From UBA5972 sp964637875 (GTDB lineage: Bacteria > Pseudomonadota > Alphaproteobacteria > Rhodobacterales > Rhodobacteraceae): a DNA stretch of 25,924 nucleotides. This document shows positions 7,867-14,406 of this stretch, piece by piece. How positions within the stretch are numbered: position 1 is the stretch's first letter; every line of letters starts with the position of its first letter. A program made the translations under genes and the position numbers. The notes under the pieces were generated by a model. That model did not search any database and was not told the origin of the DNA. It was given only the letters and a program-made list of their open reading frames with translations. The stretch covers positions 1 through 25,924 of the forward strand of contig CAZWXK010000037.1 in NCBI GenBank assembly GCA_964637875.1, written 5' to 3'.

Positions 7867-8693
7867 CAGCCCTGCTCCAGCGCGGCGCGAAAGATGTTGT
7901 GGCTGGTCTGCACATGGATGCCCCCGCACAGCGGCAGGATGGCGCCGGTCACATAGGCCCCGCCCTTGCCACACAGAAACAGGGTTGCCCCGGCGATATC
8001 CTCGGGCGCGCCGACGCGGCCAAGGGGGACGTCGGCGCCAACCTTGCGGGCGGCCTCGTCATCGGCGGTGGCAAAGGCCGTCATTCTTGACCGGAACGGC
8101 CCCGGCGCAAAGGCATTGACGGTGATATGTTCATGGGCCAGCTCCTTTGCCAGGATCCGGGTGATCTGATGCACCGCCGCCTTGCTTGCCGCATAGGAAT
8201 AGGCCCCATCCCCCATCGGCACCGCCCCCATGACCGAGCCCAGGTTGATGACGCGGGCCGGGTCGTCATGGCTGGCGGATGCGCGCAGCTCGGGCAGCAG
8301 GGTCTGGGTCAGGTGGAACAGGCCGTCCACATTGACCGACATCACCTTGCGCCAGGCGGCATAGGGAAATTCCCCAAGTTCGGCCCCCCAGGTGACGCCT
8401 GCGTTGTTGACCAGGATATCGAGCGCGCGGGTGCGGGTGCGCACCTCCTGCACGATACCGTCGATGCCCTGTTCCGAGCCCACATCGCCGGCAAATGCCT
8501 CGATTCGGCCGCGATAGCCTTGCGCGTTGATCTGATCGGCCGCCGCCTCGACCACGTGCAGCTTGCGCGAGCAGATCATCACCCGCGCCCCGCCCATGGC
8601 CAGCGCCTCGGCCACCATGCGGCCGATGCCGGTGCCGCCACCCGTGACAAGGGCCACCTTGCCGGTCACGCCGAACAATGAATTCAGATCCAC
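7866..8693 (-). CDS. SDR family oxidoreductase (RhlG/FabG-like)
   Basis: A 275-residue classical SDR. It has the TGGGTGIG motif at 17-24, NNAG at 96-99, catalytic Ser153, Tyr167 and Lys171 (YSYAASK), and a C-terminal YVTGAILPLCGG segment. The start is assigned to GTG at 8693 because a GGAGG ribosome site lies seven to eight bases upstream and the protein then begins at the usual position before LFGVTGKVALVTGG. The ATG at 8879 would add 62 non-conserved residues and run through the divergent promoter. Cys41-Ser42-Arg43 after beta-2 is compatible with NADPH use. It is the first gene of the minus-strand operon. Confidence 0.9.
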   Translation of the reverse strand: MDLNSLFGVTGKVALVTGGGTGIGRMVAEALAMGGARVMICSRKLHVVEAAADQINAQGYRGRIEAFAGDVGSEQGIDGIVQEVRTRTRALDILVNNAGVTWGAELGEFPYAAWRKVMSVNVDGLFHLTQTLLPELRASASHDDPARVINLGSVMGAVPMGDGAYSYAASKAAVHQITRILAKELAHEHITVNAFAPGPFRSRMTAFATADDEAARKVGADVPLGRVGAPEDIAGATLFLCGKGGAYVTGAILPLCGGIHVQTSHNIFRAALEQG

Positions 8694-8868
8694 GGATTTA
8701 CCCTCCTGCTTGCACCCTGTTGCCTGCCCGGCCCGGCACTGCTTGCCGCAAGGGCGCGATTGACAAGACATTGACAAGACCGGGGGCAGTTTGTTTCCGT
8801 GGTCCGCGCCTTGCAAGGGCAAATCTTTCGTCGGACGCAGGGTCAGGCGCAAACAGGGAACAGGACAG
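8694..8868. promoter_or_regulatory. Divergent promoter region with 11-base-phased direct repeat
   Basis: This 175-base spacer separates the SDR start (minus) from the MDR start (plus). It holds two exact copies of TTGACAAGAC, at 8760-8769 and 8771-8780, so the period is 11 bases, about one helical turn. Each copy begins with a perfect TTGACA -35 hexamer for the plus strand. The -10 positions 17 bases downstream are poor. The arrangement suggests a regulator binding two half-sites on one DNA face and controlling both transcripts. No regulator gene lies next to it. Confidence 0.5.
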
Positions 8869-9927
8869 ATGACCGACATACCCCAGAAAATGTTCGCGCT
8901 CGTGCAGAAACGCGACGGCTATTGCGATACCCGCGAAGGCCCGCGCATCACCACGCTGGAACCCTATATCGCGCCGGCCGAAATCGCCGTGCCACAACCC
9001 GGCGCGGGGCAGGTGCTGATCCGGGTGCGGACGGCCTCGGTCAACCCATCGGACCTGCATTTCATCAAGGGCGAATACGGCCAACCCTGCCAGCGCGGCG
9101 TGCCCGCGGGGTTCGAGGGCTGCGGCGATGTGGTGGCCGCGGGCGCGGGCGCCCAAGGGTCGGCGGGGGGGCTGATGGGCCAGCGGGTTGCCTTTGCGGT
9201 GACGCAGGGCGGCTCGGGCGCGTGGGCCGAATATGCGCTGACCGATGCAAGCGCCTGCATCCCGCTGCGGCCCGATGTCAGCGACGACGACGCAGCGGCG
9301 CAGATCGTCAACCCCATGTCGGCCATGGCCATGGTCGGCATGGCGCAAGAGGCCGCCGGCGATGGCGGCGCCTTTGTCATGTCGGCGGCCACCAGCCAGC
9401 TGTGCAAGCTGATGATCGCGCTGGGCCGGGACAAGGGGCTGAGGCCGATCGCCATGATCCGCCGCGCCGAGGCCGCCGACAGCCTGCGCGCGCTGGGCGC
9501 GGCCGAGGTTCTGGTCACGACCGCCGATGATTTTCCGCAGCAATTGCAGCAAGTGTTTCGCGATCTGAAACCGGCGACCCTTTTCGATGCCGTGGGCGAC
9601 CAGATATCGGAACGCGCCTTTGCCGCCATGCCGGCTGGCGGGCGCTGGGTGATCTATGGCAAGCTGGGTCCCACCCCGCCCGAACTGCGCGACCTCGGGC
9701 AGCTGATCTTCATGAACAAGCGGATCGAAGGGTTCTGGCTGACACGCTGGATGCGCGAAACGCCCCCCGCCAGGCTGGGCGCCGCTGTGGCCGAGGTACA
9801 GGCGCGCTTTGCCGACGGGCGCTGGAAAACGGATGTAACCGCCCATCTGGCCCTGCGCGAGGTCATGGAGAAACTGCCGGCCGCACTGGCACGGCCCGAC
9901 GGCAAGGTGATCATCACCGCGCGATGA
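8869..9927 (+). CDS. Zinc-less MDR-superfamily oxidoreductase (quinone/enoyl reductase-like)
   Basis: A 352-residue medium-chain dehydrogenase/reductase. The N-terminal GroES-like domain shows VLIRVRTASVNPSDLHFIKG and a GFEGCGDV segment, where zinc alcohol dehydrogenases have a GHE zinc/proton-relay motif. The zinc ligands are not seen, so this belongs with quinone oxidoreductase or MECR-like members. The nucleotide-binding loop reads AFVMSAATSQLCKL instead of a canonical glycine-rich GxGxxG, which is unusual. The ATG at 8869 follows AGGGAACAGGACAG. It is divergent from the acyl-CoA operon and probably acts in the same pathway, as an enoyl reductase or similar; that is inference from position only. 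Confidence 0.85.
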   Translation: MTDIPQKMFALVQKRDGYCDTREGPRITTLEPYIAPAEIAVPQPGAGQVLIRVRTASVNPSDLHFIKGEYGQPCQRGVPAGFEGCGDVVAAGAGAQGSAGGLMGQRVAFAVTQGGSGAWAEYALTDASACIPLRPDVSDDDAAAQIVNPMSAMAMVGMAQEAAGDGGAFVMSAATSQLCKLMIALGRDKGLRPIAMIRRAEAADSLRALGAAEVLVTTADDFPQQLQQVFRDLKPATLFDAVGDQISERAFAAMPAGGRWVIYGKLGPTPPELRDLGQLIFMNKRIEGFWLTRWMRETPPARLGAAVAEVQARFADGRWKTDVTAHLALREVMEKLPAALARPDGKVIITAR

Positions 9928-9998
9928 ATCCGATGCGGGACGGGGCGACCCCGAAGAATACGCCCGGATGCCCCCGGATGCCCCGGTTCATTTATTTT

Positions 9999-10238
9999 CT
10001 ATTTCTTTTCCGGGTTTTCCGGGGACTGTTCCTCGGGCGATCGTCTGCCCTTGCTGGTCAGGTCCTCTTCCAGCCATTTTTCCAGCTCGACCAGATCATC
10101 GGGAACCGGCAGGCCCATGCCCCGCATCTCGGCCAGCTTTTCGCGCAGGCTTTCCTGCAGCTCCAGTTCGTCCTCGGGGTGTTCCTGCATCTGGTCCAGC
10201 AGCATCGCGATGCCTACCTTGAGATCCTCGAACGACAT
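9999..10238 (-). CDS. Small acidic protein of unknown function
   Basis: A 79-residue, highly charged, mostly helical protein with no cysteine, membrane segment or signal peptide. Its start, SFEDLKVGIAMLLDQMQ, and the central LREKLAEMRGMGLPVPDDLVELEKWLEEDL look like a conserved short rhodobacterial family; I recall no function. The final 15 residues are polar and rich in Glu, Pro and Lys and are probably disordered. It lies 15 bases after the DksA-like gene, so the two are probably co-transcribed. Helices with leucine spacing suggest a protein-protein interaction role, possibly with its neighbour; that is only inference. Confidence 0.75.
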   Translation of the reverse strand: MSFEDLKVGIAMLLDQMQEHPEDELELQESLREKLAEMRGMGLPVPDDLVELEKWLEEDLTSKGRRSPEEQSPENPEKK

Positions 10239-10253
10239 GATGGCTCCTTTCGG

Positions 10254-10583
10254 TCAGGGATTGGCCTCGGCCGCGCAGTTGCGGCAAAGTGGGGTGTAGG
10301 GCAGCAGATCCAGGCGCTGCTCGGAAATCGGGTCGCCACAGCGCACACAGATGCCATAGCTGCCTTCATCGATCCGTTTCAGCGCGGCCTTGATCGCCTC
10401 GATCTCGCGCAATGCCTTGTGCCCCAGGGTTTCCAGCACCTCGTCGCCCTCCAGCTCGGTCGCGCGGTCGTCCAGATCGGGCGTGACCGGATCGTCCAGC
10501 TCATCCTCGATCTCGTCGAGCCTGGAGTCCAGCTCGTGCAGACGGGCCTCGAGCTGCTTTTTCCGAAATTCGATGCTTTTCAT
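10254..10583 (-). CDS. TraR/DksA-family zinc-finger protein
   Basis: A 109-residue protein with an N-terminal coiled-coil region (about 5-72) and a C-terminal four-cysteine zinc finger, C79-x2-C82-x17-C100-x2-C103. The coiled-coil tip carries the D36-x2-D39-x-A41 motif, which matches the DxxDxA motif that DksA uses in the RNA polymerase secondary channel. It is shorter than E. coli DksA, so it may be a DksA paralogue rather than the main ppGpp cofactor. Regulation is not readable; no strong promoter is visible in the 132 bases upstream. The small acidic protein gene follows directly. Confidence in the family is high, but which subtype it is remains open. Confidence 0.92.
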   Translation of the reverse strand: MKSIEFRKKQLEARLHELDSRLDEIEDELDDPVTPDLDDRATELEGDEVLETLGHKALREIEAIKAALKRIDEGSYGICVRCGDPISEQRLDLLPYTPLCRNCAAEANP

Positions 10584-10715
10584 TCAACCACCCTTGCTTG
10601 CCGCGACCTTGAACCCTTTTGATCCCTGCATGTTGGATGTGGGGGCGGCTGGGCGCAAGGTCAATATGCCCCGTTCGGCGGTCAATCGGCAGGCCTGGCG
10701 CATGGGCACGATGCC

Positions 10716-11045
10716 TCAGCGCGGGCAGAATGTCCGGTGCAGGTTGCGGATGACATCGGCCACGCGGTCATCGGCCAGGCTGTAATAGATGGTGCGCCCG
10801 TTGCGCCGCGTCCTTACATAGCCTTCCATGCGCAACCGCGCGAGCTGCTGCGAGACATTGGGCTGTTTGGTATCGAGGTTTCTTTCAAGCTCGGCCACCG
10901 AGCGCTCGCCCTCGACCAGCTGGCACAGGATCATCAGGCGCGCGGGGTTGGACAGCGTCTTCATCAACGCCGCGGCCTCGCCCGCCTGTTCATGCAGGTC
11001 CTCGACCAGATGATCCGTTTGCCCTGATTCCGTGTTACATGCCAT
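10716..11045 (-). CDS. sqrR: SqrR/BigR-type persulfide-sensing ArsR-family repressor
   Basis: A 109-residue winged-helix ArsR repressor. Cys41 (MILC) and Cys107 (TFC near the C-terminus) occur at exactly the positions used by Rhodobacter capsulatus SqrR, where the pair forms a tetrasulfide link on exposure to persulfides and releases DNA. BigR of Xylella uses the equivalent pair. A third cysteine, Cys3, is near the N-terminus. The recognition helix lies in KQPNVSQQLARLR. The ATG at 11045 is chosen because the longer frame from 11159 reads through the divergent promoter. It is divergent from the persulfide dioxygenase gene, the usual target of such repressors, so autoregulation is expected. 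Confidence 0.92.
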   Translation of the reverse strand: MACNTESGQTDHLVEDLHEQAGEAAALMKTLSNPARLMILCQLVEGERSVAELERNLDTKQPNVSQQLARLRMEGYVRTRRNGRTIYYSLADDRVADVIRNLHRTFCPR

Positions 11046-11077
11046 AATGGTGACGTTGATACCGTCAATACCGGAGA

Positions 11078-11092
11078 TTGTCACTGTGACAA
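11078..11092. promoter_or_regulatory. 15-base perfect palindrome, candidate operator
   Basis: TTGTCAC, a central T, and GTGACAA form a perfect inverted repeat with seven-base arms. It lies 33 bases upstream of the sqrR-like start codon and about 80 bases upstream of the dioxygenase ATG. A dimeric regulator could bind it. It is less AT-rich than the sites I associate with BigR, so it may belong to a different regulator. Confidence 0.5.
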
Positions 11093-11096
11093 AAAA

Positions 11097-11123
11097 TTGA
11101 TAGTTATTGATATTGATATATTT
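11097..11123. promoter_or_regulatory. AT-rich TTGATA repeat cluster, candidate repressor site/promoter
   Basis: Three TTGATA copies start at 11097, 11107 and 11113. An ATAT-TG-ATAT dyad lies at 11110-11119. This is the only strongly AT-rich stretch in the neighbourhood. It sits between the two divergent starts, about 50 bases upstream of the dioxygenase ATG, where a -10 region and a repressor operator would be expected. AT-rich dyads are typical of BigR-type operators, so this is the better candidate for the persulfide-sensing repressor. Confidence 0.45.
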
Positions 11124-11171
11124 GCAACCGTCCCTATCTGAGCGCCCAGTAGCCGACAACGGAGAGAACAG

Positions 11172-12035
11172 ATGTCACCCAATGTAAAAGCATTCTTTGA
11201 CAACCCGACCAACACCATCGCCTATGTGGTGTCGGACCCCAGCAGCCGGAAATGCGCGGTCATCGATTCGGTTCTGGATTTCGATTATGCGTCCGGGCGC
11301 ACGGACACGACATTCGCCGATCAGATCATCGACCATATCAGGGAAAACGATCTTGAGGTCGAATGGATCCTGGAAACCCATGTCCATGCCGACCACCTGT
11401 CGGCGGCACCCTATATCCAGGAAAGACTGGGCGGCAAGATCGGCATCGGCGCAAACATCACCATCGTGCAGGAAACATTCGGCAAGGTCTTCAACGAAGG
11501 CACCCGGTTTCAGCGCGACGGCTCGCAGTTCGATGCGCTGTTCAAGGATGGCGACAACATCCATGTGGGCCAGATGCGCATCGACATCCTGCACACGCCC
11601 GGCCACACGCCCGCCTGCATGACCTATGTCGCGGGCGACGCCGCATTCGTGGGGGATACGCTGTTCATGCCCGATTTCGGCACCGCGCGCTGCGATTTCC
11701 CCGGTGGATCGGCCGAGACCATGTATGACTCGATCCACAAGATCCTGGCCCTGCCCGACGATACCCGCATCTTTGTCGGCCATGACTACAAGGCACCGGG
11801 ACGCGATGAATATGCCTGGGAGACCACCGTGGCGGAGCAGAGGGAAAAGAACGTGCATGTCGGCGGCGGCAAGACGAAAGAAGAATTCGTCGCGGCCCGC
11901 ACCAGGCGCGATGCCGAGCTGGCCATGCCGCGCCTGATCATCCCGTCGCTTCAGGTCAACATGCGCGCCGGCCACATGCCCGAACCCGAGGACAACGGCA
12001 CATCCTATCTGAAGGTTCCGGTCAACGCGCTCTGA
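11172..12035 (+). CDS. Persulfide dioxygenase-like MBL-fold protein (ETHE1/Blh type)
   Basis: A 287-residue metallo-beta-lactamase-fold protein. The metal motif HVHADH (H70, H72, D74, H75), H145 (PGHTP), D162 (VGDTLF) and H204 (VGHDY) are all present. ARCDFPGGS is the substrate-side signature of the persulfide dioxygenase group. The mononuclear iron enzymes of this family oxidise glutathione persulfide to sulfite in the cytoplasm. No rhodanese domain is fused; the downstream gene may supply it. The ATG at 11172 follows GGAGAG. Divergence from an SqrR-type repressor suggests induction by sulfide or persulfide. It is the first gene of a probable operon with the DUF442 and SulP genes. Confidence 0.92.
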   Translation: MSPNVKAFFDNPTNTIAYVVSDPSSRKCAVIDSVLDFDYASGRTDTTFADQIIDHIRENDLEVEWILETHVHADHLSAAPYIQERLGGKIGIGANITIVQETFGKVFNEGTRFQRDGSQFDALFKDGDNIHVGQMRIDILHTPGHTPACMTYVAGDAAFVGDTLFMPDFGTARCDFPGGSAETMYDSIHKILALPDDTRIFVGHDYKAPGRDEYAWETTVAEQREKNVHVGGGKTKEEFVAARTRRDAELAMPRLIIPSLQVNMRAGHMPEPEDNGTSYLKVPVNAL

Positions 12036-12039
12036 CGCG

Positions 12040-12064
12040 CCCGCAAGGACAGCCCTTGCGCGGG
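12040..12064 (+). terminator. Hairpin after the dioxygenase stop
   Basis: Five bases after the stop, arms GCAAGG and CCTTGC form a stem with loop ACAGC, extended by CCC/GGG across a two-base bulge. No T tract follows, so it is not a classical intrinsic terminator. It may stabilise the upstream message or weaken read-through into the next gene. Confidence 0.4.
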
Positions 12065-12076
12065 ACCCCAGGTTGC

Positions 12077-12101
12077 GGGGGAGGGTTGGAAAACCGCCCC
12101 C
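12077..12101 (+). other. Second strong stem-loop in the dioxygenase-DUF442 spacer
   Basis: The inner stem GGTT/AACC closes a GGAA tetraloop, a GNRA-type loop. A small internal loop separates it from an outer GGGGG/CCCCC stem. It lies 55 bases before the DUF442 start. Together with the preceding hairpin it could set the relative expression of the two genes. It has no T tract. Confidence 0.4.
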
Positions 12102-12156
12102 TTGCCCCGACCCGCGCATGGGCACCCCTCTTCTGCCCCGAACAAGTGAGAGAACC

Positions 12157-12594
12157 ATGAAAACGAATCTCATCGCCCCGAATTACAGCGTTGCCGGCCA
12201 GATCACCGAACCCGACCTTGCCACGCTTGCCGCCGAGGGTTTCACGACCGTGATCTGCAACCGTCCCGATTCCGAGGTCGAGCCCGAGCTGCATTCGCGT
12301 TTCATCGAGGCCGAGGCCACGCGGCTGGGGATGGATTTCGTCTATAACCCGGTTTCTCCGCAGGGGCTGACGATGGAAAATATCGAGCGCCAGGCCCGCG
12401 CAATCGACGAATCGAAAGGGCCGGTTTTCGCCTATTGCCGCTCGGGGCGGCGATCGACCCTGTGCTGGTCGTTCGTGCAGGCGGGACGGATGGAACCGAC
12501 CGAGATCATCAACGCCGCCGCCGGAGCCGGCTATCAGATCGAATCGGTCCTCCCCCAGATCGAGGCCTTTGCAGCCCAGCTCCAGGCGGTCTGA
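12157..12594 (+). CDS. DUF442/TIGR01244-type sulfur transferase/phosphatase-fold protein
   Basis: A 145-residue protein with the dual-specificity phosphatase-like DUF442 fold, related to the N-terminal domain of Blh. The active-site loop CRSGRRS starts at Cys94. The spacing C-x4-R is the rhodanese length, not the C-x5-R of tyrosine phosphatases, so sulfur transfer is more likely than dephosphorylation. In this operon it would move sulfane sulfur to or from the dioxygenase substrate. The ATG at 12157 follows GTGAGAG; an upstream in-frame ATG at 12073 would run through the hairpin region. The SulP gene fragment begins 33 bases downstream. The family is clear; the activity is inferred. Confidence 0.9.
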   Translation: MKTNLIAPNYSVAGQITEPDLATLAAEGFTTVICNRPDSEVEPELHSRFIEAEATRLGMDFVYNPVSPQGLTMENIERQARAIDESKGPVFAYCRSGRRSTLCWSFVQAGRMEPTEIINAAAGAGYQIESVLPQIEAFAAQLQAV

Positions 12595-12627
12595 GCCCTT
12601 GCGCGCAGCTGTCCCGGGACAACCCCA

Positions 12628-12909
12628 ATGCTGAAACGATATCTGCCGATCCTCGAATGGTCACGCGAATACGACCGCGAGACCCTGGCCAGCGACCTGA
12701 TCGCGGCAGTGATCGTGACGATCATGCTGATCCCGCAATCCCTGGCCTATGCCCTGATCGCAGGTCTGCCCCCCGAGGTGGGGCTCTATGCCTCGATGGC
12801 GCCGCTGGTCATCCATGCGGTTTTCGGCACCTCGCGCACCCTTGCCGTGGGGCCGGTCGCGGTGGCATCGCTGCGGCAATCGCTCGGGCTGAACGCGCGG
12901 AATTCCTGA
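12628..12909 (+). pseudogene. SulP anion transporter, N-terminal fragment only
   Basis: The first 82 or so residues match the start of SulP/SLC26 transporters: an N-terminal LPILEW segment, a membrane helix (LIAAVIVTIMLIPQSLAYALIAGLPPEVGLYAS) and the LAVGPVAVASL motif. After that motif the frame loses similarity and stops at residue 93. Intact SulP proteins have about 500 or more residues with 14 membrane segments and a STAS domain. No further SulP sequence occurs in any frame before the next gene, so this is a large deletion rather than a simple frameshift. In such operons the transporter would be expected to move sulfate or sulfite. The remaining fragment is almost certainly non-functional. 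Confidence 0.85.
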
Positions 12910-13019
12910 ACAGGCTGACCGGCAATGTCTATCTCGGCCAGAACAGGCGCGATACCGGCATGGCCGCAATCGTCGTCTTGACCCGGGCGGCAGTTTCCCC
13001 CATCACGGGCGCGCCATGA
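12870..13019 (+). pseudogene. Unidentified 3' gene remnant joined to SulP
   Basis: In the frame offset from SulP, an open stretch reads IARAERAEFLNRLTGNVYLG and continues to a TGA at 13017-13019. Its stop overlaps the DUF952 ATG as ATGA, the same coupling seen at the next two junctions (DUF952-pyrD, pyrD-arsC). That suggests it is the genuine C-terminus of a gene that once preceded DUF952, with its 5' part lost in the deletion that cut SulP. No start codon belongs to it here. I do not recognise the family. The left limit given is approximate, because the breakpoint cannot be placed exactly. Confidence 0.45.
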
Positions 13020-13351
13020 TATACAAGATTTTCCGCACCCCGGAATGGGAAGAACTGCAACACGCGCGGCGCACGCGTGGCGCGCCAATCGACCTTGCCG
13101 ACGGGTTCATCCATTTCTCGGCCGCAGGACAGCTGCGCGAGACCGCGTCCCGGCACTTTGCCGGCGCACAGGGCCTGTGGCTGGCGGCGGTTGACGAAAC
13201 CCTGCTGGGCGACGCCCTGAAATGGGAAGTGTCCCGCGGCGGGGCGCGGTTTCCGCATCTCTATCGCGTGCTGGAACTGTCCGAGGTCGTCTGGTGCCGC
13301 CCGCTGGCCCTGAAAGACGGCGTACACATCTTTCCGGACGATATCCCATGA
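13016..13351 (+). CDS. DUF952 family protein
   Basis: A 111-residue protein with the DUF952 signatures: an N-terminal IYKIFRTPEWEE segment, LADGFIHFS near residue 28, and KWEVSRGGARFPHLYR near residue 70, ending with a V-x-W-C-R-P stretch. The conserved His in both motifs suggests a ligand or substrate pocket; the fold is said to resemble ADP-ribosyltransferase-type proteins, but function is unknown. The ATG overlaps the remnant stop upstream (ATGA), and its own stop overlaps the pyrD start (ATGA at 13348-13351). It therefore travels with pyrD in a translationally coupled unit. Confidence 0.9.
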   Translation: MIYKIFRTPEWEELQHARRTRGAPIDLADGFIHFSAAGQLRETASRHFAGAQGLWLAAVDETLLGDALKWEVSRGGARFPHLYRVLELSEVVWCRPLALKDGVHIFPDDIP

Positions 13352-14406
13352 ACCCGCTCGAACGCGCCGGGCTGAAGCTGCTGCACATGATCGACCCCGA
13401 ACATGCGCACAACCTGTCGCTGAGGGCACTGCGCACGGGTCTGGTCCCCCTGCCGGGGCCGATCACCTCGGCACGCCTGCGCACCGATCTTGCCGGGTTG
13501 CGCCTGCCCAATCCGGTCGGTCTGGCGGCCGGTTACGACAAGAACGCTGTTGCCATTGCGCCGCTGTTGCAGGCCGGGTTCGGGTTCATCGAGCTGGGGG
13601 CCGTCACCCCCCGCCCGCAGCCGGGCAATCCGCGCCCGCGCCTGTTCCGTCTGACCCGCGATCGCGCCGTCATCAACCGTTTCGGTTTCAACAACGAGGG
13701 AATGGAGGCGGTCGCAAGCCGCCTTGTTCGCCGCCCGGCAGGCGGCATCATGGGCCTCAATCTGGGTGCCAACAAGGACTCGCAGGACCGCGTCGCGGAT
13801 TATGTGCGGGTCCTTGAAAAATGCGGACCGCTGGTCGATTTCGTGACCGTCAATGTCTCGTCCCCCAATACCGAACGCCTGCGCGACCTGCAGGCTGCGC
13901 GGGCGCTGGGTGCGCTGCTGCGCCGCGTGATCGAGGCGCGCGACGACCTGTCCCGCCCCTTGCCGGTTTTCCTCAAGATCGCGCCGGACCTGGGCGATCG
14001 CGAGATAGCCGACATCGCCGCCGTCGCCCTGGAAAGCCGGCTGGACGGCATCATCGCCACCAACACGACGCTTGCGCGCGAGGGCCTGACATCGCCTCTG
14101 GCCCGCGAACGGGGCGGGCTTTCGGGTGCGCCGCTGTTTGGCCCTTCCACCCGCGTCCTGGCGCGCCTTGCCATCGAGACAGGCGGCAAGCTGCCCCTGA
14201 TCGGGGTTGGGGGTGTCGGCTCGGCAAAGGATGCCTATATCAAGGTCAGGGCAGGCGCCTCGGCGGTGCAGATCTATACCGCGATGGTCTATCGCGGTAT
14301 CGGTCTGGTGGCCGAAATCGCGCGCGGGCTTGATGATCTGCTTGCGCGCGACGGCTTTTCCTCGGTCGCCGAGGCCGTTGGCATCGACAAGGAGAAATAC
14401 ACATGA
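13348..14406 (+). CDS. pyrD: Dihydroorotate dehydrogenase (quinone), class 2
   Basis: A 352-residue flavoenzyme that oxidises dihydroorotate to orotate with reduction of quinone, the fourth step of pyrimidine synthesis, at the inner membrane. The N-terminal amphipathic helix region (PLERAGLKLLHMIDPEHAHNL) is the membrane-association domain of class 2 enzymes. FMN-site and catalytic motifs follow: GLAAGYDKNA, NRFGFNNEG, NVSSPNTERLRDLQ (catalytic serine in SSPNT, 171-175), IATNTTLARE, and the GVGGV and YTAMVYRG phosphate-binding segments. Length is normal. The ATG at 13348 lies in the DUF952 stop, and the stop overlaps arsC. Confidence 0.96.
   Translation: MNPLERAGLKLLHMIDPEHAHNLSLRALRTGLVPLPGPITSARLRTDLAGLRLPNPVGLAAGYDKNAVAIAPLLQAGFGFIELGAVTPRPQPGNPRPRLFRLTRDRAVINRFGFNNEGMEAVASRLVRRPAGGIMGLNLGANKDSQDRVADYVRVLEKCGPLVDFVTVNVSSPNTERLRDLQAARALGALLRRVIEARDDLSRPLPVFLKIAPDLGDREIADIAAVALESRLDGIIATNTTLAREGLTSPLARERGGLSGAPLFGPSTRVLARLAIETGGKLPLIGVGGVGSAKDAYIKVRAGASAVQIYTAMVYRGIGLVAEIARGLDDLLARDGFSSVAEAVGIDKEKYT

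Noticed and set aside
11046..11159. Longer start for the SqrR-like repressor at 11159
   Set aside because: It would place the candidate operators inside the coding region, and the added residues are unlike ArsR proteins. The ATG at 11045 gives Cys41/Cys107 numbering identical to SqrR.
12628..12909. SulP fragment as a complete small membrane protein
   Set aside because: It matches only the N-terminal part of a family of 500 or more residues and ends in a non-conserved tail created by a frame change.
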